From: Flavobacteriales bacterium
GTDB lineage: Bacteria; Bacteroidota; Bacteroidia; CAIKAF01
Length of the DNA: 46,363 nt
Reading direction: 5' to 3'
NCBI GenBank assembly: GCA_025055575.1
Contig: JANWWP010000050.1
Span: 1-46,363 of the forward strand
Shown: in pieces, positions 9,386 to 17,981 of the stretch
Layout: every line of letters begins with the position of its first letter
How positions within the stretch are numbered: position 1 is the stretch's first letter
The notes under the pieces: model-generated
The model's database searches: none
What the model saw: only the letters and a program-made list of their open reading frames with translations
What the model was told of the DNA's origin: nothing
Made by a program: the position numbers and the translations under genes

Positions 9386-10798
9386 TCAAAAGATTTTTCC
9401 AGGGTTCAAAATGTTCTTGGGATCCAGAAGTTTTTTGATGGACTTCATCAGCTGCAATTCGGCTTCAGAAAAGACCAAAGGCATATAGCGGCGCTGCACC
9501 CACCCAATGCCGTGCTCGCCGCTGATAGTGCCGCCCAGCCTTTTACACAACTGGAAAATTTCGGCAATGGCCTCCGGCAATTCATGATTCCAGAAAGTGT
9601 CGCTGAGGTCGCCTTTAAGAATGTTCACATGCAGATTTCCATCACCGGCATGGCCATAGCATACGGAACGAAATCCGTAGCGGCTGCCTATTTCCTTGAC
9701 ACCGCGCAGCAGACGGGGAAGCTCGAAGCGGGGCACCACGGTGTCCTCTTCTTTGTATATGGAATGACTTTTCACCGCTTCGCCCACTGCCCTGCGCAAG
9801 CGCCATAGGTTGGCCTGGCCGGCTTCGTCATCCGCATAAAGGATATCAAATGCCCCCTTTTTTTCCAGGACTTCATAAAGTCCTTCGCAGTCACGCTCCA
9901 CGACATCCGGATACAGGCCATCCGTTTCCACGAGCAACTGGGCCTGGGCGCGTTCCGGAACCGCCAAAGAGATGTCGGGCTTGTAGGCGAGTGTGTAATC
10001 CATAGCCTCCCTTTCCATGAATTCAAGAGCGGAAGGCACGAAGCCGGCTTTAAAGATTTCGGCCACGGTTTCGCAGGCCGCTTCAGGACTTTCAAAATTG
10101 GCCAACATAAGCCTACGGTGGCGCGGATGGGGGAGCAGTTTCAGGGTGGCTTCCGTCACCACGCCCAGCGTACCTTCAGAGCCCACGAACAATTGGGTGA
10201 GATTATATCCGGTGGCATTTTTTAAAGTGGCGGCGCCGGTGCTGATGAGGGTGCCATCCGCCAGAACTACCTTCAAATTCAGGACAAAATCTTTCGTAGT
10301 CCCATATTTTACGGCGCGCGGCCCTCCGGCGTTTTCAGCGATATTGCCACCGATAAAACAACTGCCCCGGCTGCTGGGATCGGGTGGGTAAAACAAGTCT
10401 TTTTCTGCCACAACCTCCTGAAGGTGCTGAGTGATGACACCCGGCTCCACCGTCACCGTGAAATTGTCTGTATCCAGTTTGAGAATACGGTTCATGCGGG
10501 AGGTGTCCAACACCAGGCCTCCGCACACCGGCAGTGCGCCGCCGCTGAGGCCTGTGCCGGCTCCCCGTGGCGTGACGGGGATATTTTCTGCGTGGCAATA
10601 GCGCAACAGGTGCGCCACTTGTTCGGCGTTTCCGGGCCGTGCCACCGCTTCAGGAACGAAGCACAGGTCTTCGGTTTCATCTCTTGAAGCCCGTACCATC
10701 CAATCATGGCCTGGCTCCCAATACACATGAGCTTCACCACAGATGTCGGCAAAGGTTCGAAGCTCTGCTTCCCCGATTTTTTTGTAAAGTTCCGGCAT
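9386..10798 (-). CDS. FAD-binding oxidase, GlcD / D-lactate dehydrogenase type
   Basis: A 470-residue flavoprotein of the vanillyl-alcohol-oxidase fold. The FAD-binding domain contains TPRGAGTGLSGGA (residues 76-88), the strand LDTSRMNRI, PPDPSSRGSCFIGGNIAENAGG and the loop GTLGVVTEATLKLLPHP. The C-terminal cap has CYGHAGDGNLHVNIL and SGEHGIGWVQRRYM, and ends LDPKNILNPGKIF, all typical of glycolate oxidase subunit GlcD and D-2-hydroxyacid dehydrogenases. The substrate (D-lactate, glycolate or D-2-hydroxyglutarate) cannot be decided from sequence. GlcE/GlcF partners are absent. The start lies 4 bp after the accD stop, so it is probably the last gene of the aldolase-accD operon. Confidence 0.88.
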   Translation of the reverse strand: MPELYKKIGEAELRTFADICGEAHVYWEPGHDWMVRASRDETEDLCFVPEAVARPGNAEQVAHLLRYCHAENIPVTPRGAGTGLSGGALPVCGGLVLDTSRMNRILKLDTDNFTVTVEPGVITQHLQEVVAEKDLFYPPDPSSRGSCFIGGNIAENAGGPRAVKYGTTKDFVLNLKVVLADGTLISTGAATLKNATGYNLTQLFVGSEGTLGVVTEATLKLLPHPRHRRLMLANFESPEAACETVAEIFKAGFVPSALEFMEREAMDYTLAYKPDISLAVPERAQAQLLVETDGLYPDVVERDCEGLYEVLEKKGAFDILYADDEAGQANLWRLRRAVGEAVKSHSIYKEEDTVVPRFELPRLLRGVKEIGSRYGFRSVCYGHAGDGNLHVNILKGDLSDTFWNHELPEAIAEIFQLCKRLGGTISGEHGIGWVQRRYMPLVFSEAELQLMKSIKKLLDPKNILNPGKIF

Positions 10799-10802
10799 GG
10801 GG

Positions 10803-11657
10803 CTATTTCACATTGGCCGTCAGCATGGTCAGCACTTCATGCAGGAAAGGTTTGAGTTGTTTTCGGGGGACGATCTTATCCAAAAATCCAGTTTCCAATA
10901 CAAATTCTGAAGTTTGAAAACCTTCCGGAAGGTCGCGCTTGATGGTTTCTTTCACTACACGGGGCCCTGCAAAACCAATGAGGGCTTCTGGTTCGGCAAT
11001 GTTCAGGTCGCCCAGCATGGCAAAGGAAGCGGTCACCCCGCCTGTGGTGGGATTGGTGAGCACCGAAATATAAGGAATGTGTTTTTCCGCCAACTCTTTG
11101 AGTTTGGCGCTCGTGCGGGCCATTTGCATCAGGCTGAAGGGAGCTTCCATCATGCGGGCGCCACCGCTTTTTGAAATAATAATCAGAGGTTTTTTGTAGC
11201 GGAGGCAATGATCCACTGAACGAACAATTTTTTCACCTACCACCGAGCCCATACTTCCGCCGATGAATTCAAAATCCATACAGGCAATCGTGACAGGCTT
11301 GCCGGAAAGTTTGCCATAGGCCGCTTCCATGGCATCTTTGAGCCCGGTGGATTCCATGGCTTGGCGCAGGCGATCCTTGTAGGGCTTGGTGTCCTTAAAA
11401 TTCAGGGGATCCGCACTTTGAAGGTTCGGCGCAATCACCGTGTACTTGTTGTCATCAAAAAGGATTTTGAAATACTGGGCTGAGCCGATGCGGTCATGAA
11501 ACTGGCACTCCGGACACACCCAGAGGTTGGCCGCGTGTTCTTCCGAAAGACAGATGTATTTGCACCGGGAACATTTATGCCAGAGGCCTTCCGGTGTTTC
11601 TTTTTTTTCCTCGGTGGAGGTGAGTATGCCGGATTTTTGACGCTTGAACCAGGACAT
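10803..11657 (-). CDS. accD: Acetyl-CoA carboxylase carboxyltransferase subunit beta
   Basis: A 284-residue subunit of the carboxyltransferase that moves CO2 from biotin to acetyl-CoA for fatty acid synthesis; the alpha subunit (accA) is not in the window. The N-terminal zinc ribbon has Cys29, Cys32, Cys48 and Cys51 (CSRCKYIC...VCPEC). The crotonase-like core carries FIGGSMGSVVGEKIVRSVD, SKSGGARMMEAPFSLMQMA and NPTTGGVTASFAMLGD, which build the acyl-CoA site. Length is normal. It starts 13 bp after the aldolase stop. Confidence 0.96.
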   Translation of the reverse strand: MSWFKRQKSGILTSTEEKKETPEGLWHKCSRCKYICLSEEHAANLWVCPECQFHDRIGSAQYFKILFDDNKYTVIAPNLQSADPLNFKDTKPYKDRLRQAMESTGLKDAMEAAYGKLSGKPVTIACMDFEFIGGSMGSVVGEKIVRSVDHCLRYKKPLIIISKSGGARMMEAPFSLMQMARTSAKLKELAEKHIPYISVLTNPTTGGVTASFAMLGDLNIAEPEALIGFAGPRVVKETIKRDLPEGFQTSEFVLETGFLDKIVPRKQLKPFLHEVLTMLTANVK

Positions 11658-11670
11658 ACCGGCCTTTGAA

Positions 11671-12741
11671 TTAGGCTAAAGTGATGGAGGGATCCAGGTA
11701 TACATCTTGGATGGCATGCAGGAGGGCAACCCCCTCATTCAGAGGCCTTTGAAAGGCCTTTCGGCCTGAAATGAGACCGTGGCCCCCGGCTCTCTTGTTC
11801 ACCACGGCGGTGAAGACAGCCTCTGCCATGTCGGATTCCCCCGAGGAGGCGCCCCCGGAATTGATTAAACCGATACGGCCCATATAACACGAAGCCACTT
11901 GGTATCGGCACAAGTCAATCGGATGGTCGCTGGTGAGTGTATCGTACACTTTTTTATGCGTTTTGCCGTAGCCTTTATCTTTTTCCTTTTGAAGGTAAAG
12001 ATACCCCCCGTTGTTTTCAGGAAGCTTTTGTTTGATGATGTCGGCCTGAATGGTGACGCCCAAATGATTAGCCTGACCCGTGAGGTCGGCTGAAACATGG
12101 TAGTCCTTGTCCCCTTTAAACACAGGATTTCTCAGATAACACCATAAGATGGTGGCCATCCCCAGTTCATGGGCATAAGCAAAAGCCTCGGCAATTTCTG
12201 TGATCTGCCGCGTGGATTCGGCAGAACCGAAATAAATGGTTGCGCCCACAGCTGCGGCACCCAAATTCCAAGCGTCCTTAACGGTGCCGAAAAGCACCTG
12301 GTCGAATTTATTGGGATAGGTGAGGAGCTCGTTATGATTGATTTTAACAATAAAGGGAATTTTGTGGGCATACTTGCGACTGCAGGCTGCCAAAACGCCA
12401 AAGGTTGAAGCCACGGCATTGCAGCCGCCTTCCAGAGCCAGCTTAACAATATTTTCCGGATCAAAATAATCGGGATTGGGGGCAAAACTGGCTCCTGCGC
12501 TGTGTTCTATTCCTTGGTCCACAGGCAGGATGGACACATACCCGGTACCTGCCAGCCTTCCGCTGTTGTAAATCCATTCCAAAGCGGCCAGAGTGCGGTT
12601 GTTGCGGTTGGACATGCCAAAACTTTTGTCCACGAAGTCCGGCCCGGGAAGCATTAGACTTTCTTTGGGAATGCCTTTGCAAATGTGCGTTAAAAGGCTT
12701 TCAGCCCTTTCGCCCAAAAGCGCAGTGATCGATGTGCTCAT
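11671..12741 (-). CDS. fbaB: Class I fructose-bisphosphate aldolase (archaeal/DhnA type)
   Basis: A 356-residue aldolase of the DhnA/FbaB family, which cleaves or forms fructose 1,6-bisphosphate through a Schiff base. Recognisable parts are [20 protein letters not shown], the strand [37 protein letters not shown] (probable position of the Schiff-base lysine) and the phosphate-binding segment [19 protein letters not shown]. Length matches long bacterial members. Upstream lies a -7 element at 12773-12780 and a leader of roughly 25-30 bases. It heads the operon aldolase-accD-FAD oxidase. Confidence 0.93.
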   Translation of the reverse strand: MSTSITALLGERAESLLTHICKGIPKESLMLPGPDFVDKSFGMSNRNNRTLAALEWIYNSGRLAGTGYVSILPVDQGIEHSAGASFAPNPDYFDPENIVKLALEGGCNAVASTFGVLAACSRKYAHKIPFIVKINHNELLTYPNKFDQVLFGTVKDAWNLGAAAVGATIYFGSAESTRQITEIAEAFAYAHELGMATILWCYLRNPVFKGDKDYHVSADLTGQANHLGVTIQADIIKQKLPENNGGYLYLQKEKDKGYGKTHKKVYDTLTSDHPIDLCRYQVASCYMGRIGLINSGGASSGESDMAEAVFTAVVNKRAGGHGLISGRKAFQRPLNEGVALLHAIQDVYLDPSITLA

Positions 12742-12772
12742 GTTTCAATATTGAAAATTCAAAAGACGTGCG

Positions 12773-12780
12773 CAAATCTA
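12773..12780 (-). promoter_or_regulatory. -7 promoter element TAGATTTG for the aldolase operon
   Basis: On the minus strand TAGATTTG matches TAnnTTTG, and 31 bases separate it from the aldolase ATG. No clear -33 element was found. Confidence 0.45.
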
Positions 12781-12915
12781 AAGCATAATCCCGTTGAGCG
12801 GCCACCTTCTGATGGGCAAGTCTGGATGCGCCCCGAATTCTATTGTCCTGGGCGTTCGTTCCTATCAAAATAAAAAATTTACAAACCACCTACCTCTGAA
12901 CCCCTGGGAATCAAT

Positions 12916-12946
12916 TATAAAAATAGGTGGGGAGCAAAAATGCCCC
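12916..12946 (-). terminator. Probable intrinsic terminator after the DUF4249 gene
   Basis: Immediately after the DUF4249 stop, the minus strand forms GGG-GCA-TTTT-TGC-T-CCC, a 6-bp stem with one bulge and a T4 loop. About eight bases later comes a T5 run (CACCTATTTTTAT). This fits termination of the receptor/lipoprotein operon. Confidence 0.45.
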
Positions 12947-12951
12947 ATAGT

Positions 12952-13908
12952 TTACTGTGCCAAAGTCCAGATGTCAAAGGCGCCGTAGCCTACCCAGCCC
13001 CCGAGCGCTCCCCCGGTGATGTTGCTTTTGACTGTGCTGGGATTAGAAAAAGGATTGCCGCTGGTGTTGGCCGCATCCTCGAAAGTGCGCAGGTATTCGT
13101 AGGAGACCCGGTCAATAGAACAGAAACGGACATAAATACTGTCGCCCCGTTTCCAGTAAAACCGTTCTCTTCTCTCCTGTTCGGTGAGGGTGTCGCTGTT
13201 GAAGAAAACAAAATTTTTGGGATCCGGACGGTAAAATGGAAATTCGATTTTCTGGCCGTTAAAGGATTGATCGTCCAATACGCTGGGATCAAATATGGGC
13301 CTGTAATGCACATAACCCTGGCGCTTGCAGAACAGGCGGTAAATATTCCCGCTGGCTGGAGGGTCTGTAAAATATAGGTTGCAGGGGCCCAGGGAATCCA
13401 GTTGCCCTTCCGGTTGCCAGCGCAAACTGTCGAGAGCGACGATGGGAGGTATGCTGGTCATGGCTGTGTATGTGCGACCCTGGTGGATGATAGTCAGCGT
13501 GTAAGTTTTTCCGGGTACTCCTATCAACGTATCACCTGTGTAATACACCGGTGGAAAGTAAGTGTTATCTAAAGTCAATGTCAGGTGGTCTGTCAGGCTT
13601 CCATCGCTCACCTTCACCTGAGCATCCAGAGCCAGAAACTCGCTCCAGGCGTTGGGATCCGAAATATCCAGGCCTTGGAGGGGCGTGAAAAAGGGGAAAT
13701 TAAAAGTCAGCCACACCCTGGGAGGTTCCCCGGAAAACAATCTGCCGTCCACCACCAGTTTTTTCTCTCCTTTCGGCAGATCCACCGTGATATCTTTTTC
13801 ACAGGACTGCGCCAAAGCCAGTATAACCATTGCAGAGGCCATAAGAGGGGCAATATGGCTTTGGCATATATTCTGGAGATTCAGGTAAAATTTAATAATG
13901 TGCCGCAT
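12952..13908 (-). CDS. DUF4249 lipoprotein, partner of the TonB-dependent receptor
   Basis: A 318-residue exported protein with the DUF4249 pattern: a lipoprotein-like leader ending ALAQSC (Cys36), then CEKDITVDLPKGEKKLVVDG, YTLTIIHQGRTYTA, and a C-terminal GGWVGYGAF-type ending. DUF4249 proteins are found in Bacteroidota next to TonB-dependent receptors and are thought to be surface lipoproteins that work with them. The start lies 2 bp after the receptor stop, indicating one transcript. A shorter start at Met23 (13842) would still give a signal peptide. The ligand is unknown. Confidence 0.85.
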   Translation of the reverse strand: MRHIIKFYLNLQNICQSHIAPLMASAMVILALAQSCEKDITVDLPKGEKKLVVDGRLFSGEPPRVWLTFNFPFFTPLQGLDISDPNAWSEFLALDAQVKVSDGSLTDHLTLTLDNTYFPPVYYTGDTLIGVPGKTYTLTIIHQGRTYTAMTSIPPIVALDSLRWQPEGQLDSLGPCNLYFTDPPASGNIYRLFCKRQGYVHYRPIFDPSVLDDQSFNGQKIEFPFYRPDPKNFVFFNSDTLTEQERRERFYWKRGDSIYVRFCSIDRVSYEYLRTFEDAANTSGNPFSNPSTVKSNITGGALGGWVGYGAFDIWTLAQ

Positions 13909-13910
13909 GG

Positions 13911-16277
13911 TCAGTATTTAAAATTCCATGTGATGGTGGGAATAATTGGGAAAAGCGACACTTGGCGGGCTTGGAGCCGAAAGGTGCCTTCTGTCAGGTT
14001 GCCGCTGGCATTGTAATAGATGAAAAACGGATTGAGTCGGGAATACACGTTGTAAATGGAAAGGGTAAGAGAAGAATGGAATTTTTTCTGGGGTTTGGAA
14101 AGCACGTAAGTGGCCGCCAGGTCCAAGCGGTGGTAGGGGGCAAAACGATACGAGTTGCGCTCCGCGAATTCGGTGACCAGTCTTTCCTCCAGAAAATACA
14201 GATTCACCGGAAGCGTGAGCGTGTTGCCCGTGGCAAATACAAAGACAGCCGAAACATTCCAGCGGGGCGTGATGTCGTAGCTGGCGACGACGGAAAGGTC
14301 ATGCCGGCGGTCGTATTTTGCCCAAAACGTGCGCCCTTCATTCAGCTGGGGAAAGGTCCGGTTGGTCCATGCCAAGGTATAGCCTATCCAACCGTTCCAC
14401 TTGCCACGGGATTTGCGAAGGAAAAATTCCACCCCCCAGGCTTTGCCTTTTCCTTGCACCAAAGTGTTGTCTATGTTGCTGTTGAGGGTTTGGGCCGGGT
14501 CGGCCCCGTCCTGAAATTCAATCAGGTTGCGCATGGGTTTGTAATAAGCTTCCACGCTGGCTTCCAGCATGTCTTCCCAAAAGTTTTGGTAGTAGCCCAC
14601 CGCCACCTGCTGGCTGAACTGCGGCACCACATACTCCGTGGTGGGCAGCCACACGTCGAAGGGCAGCGAAATGGTGGCCCTGGAGGCCAATTGAATGTAT
14701 TGCCAGTTCATGGTATAAGAGGCCTTCACGGAAGCATTCTCGTGGATCAGGAATCGGGCTGCCAGCCTCGGCTCGGGCCTGAAGTAGGGTTTGATCAACG
14801 CACCGCGTCCATAGTACAAGGTATCCACCGTGGCCCCCAGGGCGTCTTTCACATACCGTACAAACCTGCCGTTGAAGGCATAAAAAGTGGCGCGCAGACC
14901 CAAGTTCAGGCGGAGACGCCGTGTGGCATCCCAGTCATCCGAGATGTACACAGAAGCCTCGTTGGAGTGGTAGCGAATGGGCTCTGGCGGCTTGACATCC
15001 AGGATTTGGGAGGCAAATGTGACATTGCTGGGTTCGAAACGATGGTTTAGATATTCGGCCCCGAAACGGATTTCGTGTCCTGAAACCGGATAGTAATTGA
15101 AATCCGCTTTTAACCCATAATCTCGAACACCAGAAAAAAGTTTGAAACGGAAATTGTTTTGGTCGCCGTCAAACTGAAATTTATAATCTGTAAATAGGGC
15201 TGTGACGTTGCTGAACAGTTTTTTACTGTATTGGTGATTCCAGCGCAGGGTGGTGGTGGCATTACCCCAGAAATTCACGGCACTGAAGGCGGTTTCGCGG
15301 TTTTTAAAAGTGAACACATCCCGGCCAAAGTAACCGCTCAAAAACAGGCGGTCTTTATCGGATATCCGGTAGTTGATTTTGGCATTAAAATCATAAAAAT
15401 AATAGCCGGAACCGCGTAGAGGTGAATTTTTTGAAATAAATGGGCGGGCAATCACATCAAAGTAAGTGCGGCGGCCGGAAGCAATCACGGCCAGTTTATT
15501 TTTGATCACCGGCCCCTGTACCGTCAGCCGGGAGGCGATGGCACCAAGGCCCCCTTCCACTTCCCAACGCTTCATGTTGCCTTCTTTCATCGTAATGTCC
15601 AGCACACTGGACAGCCGTCCACCATATTGGGCAGGCATGCCGGCTTTCACCAGATTCACGGATTTGATAGCGTCGCTGTTGAATACCGAAAAAAAGCCAA
15701 ACAAGTGGGATGCGTTGTACACGGTGGCCCCATCCAGGAGGATCAGATTTTGATCCGGCCCGCCACCTCTGACATACAGACCCGAATTACCCTCGCCTGA
15801 AGACTGCACCCCCGGCAGCAGCGTCAACGTTTTCAATATATCCACTTCTCCGAAGAGAACAGGCAGTTTTTTCACATCTTCCATCTGCAATTCCACGGTG
15901 CCCATGCGCGTGCTCTCGGTGTTTTGCTTATTTCGTTCGTCAGTCACTTCCACGACGCCGGCCTGAACGCTCAGTCGCCGGAGTTCAATATTCAAGGTTT
16001 TATCCTGAGTTAAATCCACGCTCTGCGAAAAATTCTCATAACCAATAAAGGAACACACCAACGTGTATTGACCTGGCTCCACGGTGAGGGAATAAAAACC
16101 GTAAGTATTGGCTGTGGTGCCTTTAAGATTTTCTTTCAAATACAGGCTGGCGCCCAGCAAGGCCTCCCCGCTGGCGGCGTCTTTCACGTAGCCGGAAAGC
16201 GTCGTTTTTTTTGTGGGTTGCCCGCACACCGAGGGTGCAGCTAGGATCAAAATGCCATACCAAACAAGATTTCTCAC
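13911..16277 (-). CDS. TonB-dependent outer-membrane receptor with N-terminal carboxypeptidase-like domain
   Basis: A 788-residue receptor starting at a GTG (16277). Residues 1-20 are a signal peptide ending VCGQ. Residues about 25-100 are a carboxypeptidase-regulatory-like domain (LSGYVKDAASGEALLGASLYL). The plug domain follows (VKKLPVLFGEVDILKTLTLLPGVQ, GLYVRGGGPDQNLILLDGATVYNASHLFGFFSVFN), then a beta barrel of about 550 residues ending in the aromatic strand ITWNFKY. It imports an unknown large ligand using TonB energy. The DUF4249 lipoprotein gene follows 2 bp downstream. Upstream, a -7 element and a palindrome suggest a regulated promoter. It is not a typical SusC, since no SusD follows. 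Confidence 0.92.
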   Translation of the reverse strand: MRNLVWYGILILAAPSVCGQPTKKTTLSGYVKDAASGEALLGASLYLKENLKGTTANTYGFYSLTVEPGQYTLVCSFIGYENFSQSVDLTQDKTLNIELRRLSVQAGVVEVTDERNKQNTESTRMGTVELQMEDVKKLPVLFGEVDILKTLTLLPGVQSSGEGNSGLYVRGGGPDQNLILLDGATVYNASHLFGFFSVFNSDAIKSVNLVKAGMPAQYGGRLSSVLDITMKEGNMKRWEVEGGLGAIASRLTVQGPVIKNKLAVIASGRRTYFDVIARPFISKNSPLRGSGYYFYDFNAKINYRISDKDRLFLSGYFGRDVFTFKNRETAFSAVNFWGNATTTLRWNHQYSKKLFSNVTALFTDYKFQFDGDQNNFRFKLFSGVRDYGLKADFNYYPVSGHEIRFGAEYLNHRFEPSNVTFASQILDVKPPEPIRYHSNEASVYISDDWDATRRLRLNLGLRATFYAFNGRFVRYVKDALGATVDTLYYGRGALIKPYFRPEPRLAARFLIHENASVKASYTMNWQYIQLASRATISLPFDVWLPTTEYVVPQFSQQVAVGYYQNFWEDMLEASVEAYYKPMRNLIEFQDGADPAQTLNSNIDNTLVQGKGKAWGVEFFLRKSRGKWNGWIGYTLAWTNRTFPQLNEGRTFWAKYDRRHDLSVVASYDITPRWNVSAVFVFATGNTLTLPVNLYFLEERLVTEFAERNSYRFAPYHRLDLAATYVLSKPQKKFHSSLTLSIYNVYSRLNPFFIYYNASGNLTEGTFRLQARQVSLFPIIPTITWNFKY

Positions 16278-16302
16278 AGGATGAGCAGGCGAAAAATGCG
16301 CG

Positions 16303-16310
16303 CAAAAATA
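16303..16310 (-). promoter_or_regulatory. -7 promoter element TATTTTTG for the TonB-dependent receptor operon
   Basis: On the minus strand TATTTTTG matches TAnnTTTG and lies 25 bases upstream of the GTG start at 16277. A palindrome sits just upstream of it. Confidence 0.5.
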
Positions 16311-16313
16311 AAC

Positions 16314-16326
16314 GCCTCTTAGAGGC
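16314..16326. promoter_or_regulatory. Palindrome GCCTCT-T-AGAGGC, candidate operator
   Basis: A perfect inverted repeat with 6-bp arms and a one-base centre lies 3 bp upstream of the receptor -7 element, inside the spacer where -33/-7 contacts occur. A repressor binding here would block RNA polymerase. As RNA it would not be transcribed from that promoter, so an operator is more likely than a terminator. No regulator gene is adjacent. Confidence 0.4.
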
Positions 16327-16541
16327 TGTTTGTTGGAGAAATTGAGCCTCCTTTGAAGATTAACGAAAAAATAACCGTTCCGCCAGATTCCATACTTAAC
16401 CTGGGTCGGAAAGTCATTTAGGCAGCGGTGCTATGCCGTCCTGAATTTAAGCAGTAAGTAGTTATTAAAATTTTGTGAAACCTAATGATACCCACAATGG
16501 GTCTTCAAAAATGAATCCCTCAGACCTTTTAGATTTGCGCG

Positions 16542-17981
16542 GTGAAACGAAGGGATGTTCTCAAGGGATTCGCGGCTTCAGCCATGATGGGCCCCTCCGC
16601 CCTGCGGGCCGCCATTCAGGAGGACACTCCGCTCACGGCAGACCAGTTTGGTCCCGGGTTCCTGTGGGGCACTGCCACGGCCGCCTATCAGATTGAGGGG
16701 GCCTGGAATAAGGACGGGAAAGGACCCTCCATTTGGGATGATTTCTCCCACAAGAAAGGACACATCAAAACGGGTGAAAACGGAGATGTAGCCTGTGACT
16801 TCTACCACCGCTATCCGGAAGATCTGGACCTTCTGAAGCAGATGCATTTTGATGTTTTCCGCTTTTCTATTGCTTGGAGCCGCATTTTGCCGGAAGGTAC
16901 GGGCGCCCCGAATGTGGCGGGTCTGGCGTTTTACGACAGGGTGATTGATGCCTGCCTGGAACGCCAGATCCAGCCCTGGATCACTTTGTACCACTGGGAT
17001 CTTCCTTTGGCTTTGCACCATCGAGGGGGGTGGCGCACCCGGGATATTGTAGGCTGGTTTTCGGATTATGTGGCTTTGTGTGCCCGCCGATTTGGCGACA
17101 GAGTGAAAAACTGGATGGTTCTCAACGAACCAATGGCTTTCACTGCCTTAGGATACTTTTTGGGAATGCATGCCCCGGGAGAGCGTGGGTTTGGCAAATT
17201 CAAACGAGCCGTACACCACGCGGTATTGTGCCAGGCCGAAGGAGGGCGTATTCTGCGCTCTGAGGTGTCCAATGCCCACATTGGTACCACGTTCTCCGTG
17301 ATGCCCGTTCAGCCCAAATCGAACAAGGAAAAAAACATCCTGGCCGCCCGGCGGGCGGATGCCTTATTCAATCGCCTCTTTATTGAACCGGCTCTGGGTT
17401 TGGGCTATCCAGTGGATGGTTTCCCCTATTTACGCACTATGGAAAAACTAATGCAGGATGGGGATACCGAGAAAATGAAATTTGATTTTGATTTTATCGG
17501 ACTTCAGAACTACACCCGTTTTGTGGCAGGTTTCAGCTTATTTCCCCCGGTATTGTGGGCCCACCAAGTGAAGCCGGCCCGCCTCGCCGGCGGCCGCGAA
17601 CACCTCACAGAGATGGGCTGGGAAGTGTATCCGGAAGGAATGTATCAAATCCTGAAACAGTTTGCCGCTTATCCCGGTGTGCGAAAAATCATTGTCACCG
17701 AAAACGGTGCGGCCTTTCCGGACACAATACAAGACGATGGGGTGCACGATATTCGGCGCGTCCGGTTCTTTCAGGATTATCTCAGGCAGGCTTTAAAAGC
17801 GAAAAAGGAAGGCGTGCCGCTGGCCGGCTATTTTGTATGGAGTTTGATGGATAATTTTGAATGGGCGGAAGGCTTTAAGCCTCGTTTTGGTCTGGTTTAT
17901 GTGGATTTTAAAACGCAAAAACGTATCCTAAAAGATTCAGGACTATGGTGGAAAAATTTTTTGGAAAAAAAAGGTCATTAG
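16542..17981 (+). CDS. Family GH1 beta-glycosidase with a Tat signal
   Basis: A 479-residue retaining beta-glycosidase (beta-glucosidase type). It begins FGPGFLWGTATAAYQIEGAW; the acid/base Glu196 is in VLNEPMAF and the nucleophile Glu387 is in IVTENGAAF. The C-terminal motif WSLMDNFEWAEGFKPRFGLV binds substrate. The N-terminus MKRRDVLKGFAASAMM looks like a twin-arginine signal (Arg3-Arg4) followed by a weak hydrophobic stretch, so export to the periplasm after folding is likely; most GH1 enzymes are cytoplasmic. The start is a GTG at 16542. Its 3' end overlaps the next gene by 37 bp. Confidence 0.93.
   Translation: MKRRDVLKGFAASAMMGPSALRAAIQEDTPLTADQFGPGFLWGTATAAYQIEGAWNKDGKGPSIWDDFSHKKGHIKTGENGDVACDFYHRYPEDLDLLKQMHFDVFRFSIAWSRILPEGTGAPNVAGLAFYDRVIDACLERQIQPWITLYHWDLPLALHHRGGWRTRDIVGWFSDYVALCARRFGDRVKNWMVLNEPMAFTALGYFLGMHAPGERGFGKFKRAVHHAVLCQAEGGRILRSEVSNAHIGTTFSVMPVQPKSNKEKNILAARRADALFNRLFIEPALGLGYPVDGFPYLRTMEKLMQDGDTEKMKFDFDFIGLQNYTRFVAGFSLFPPVLWAHQVKPARLAGGREHLTEMGWEVYPEGMYQILKQFAAYPGVRKIIVTENGAAFPDTIQDDGVHDIRRVRFFQDYLRQALKAKKEGVPLAGYFVWSLMDNFEWAEGFKPRFGLVYVDFKTQKRILKDSGLWWKNFLEKKGH

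Noticed and set aside
13962-15050. A 362-codon plus-strand frame inside the TonB receptor gene
   Set aside because: It is antisense to the beta-barrel. The encoded protein has no recognisable motif, and the receptor reading is strongly supported.
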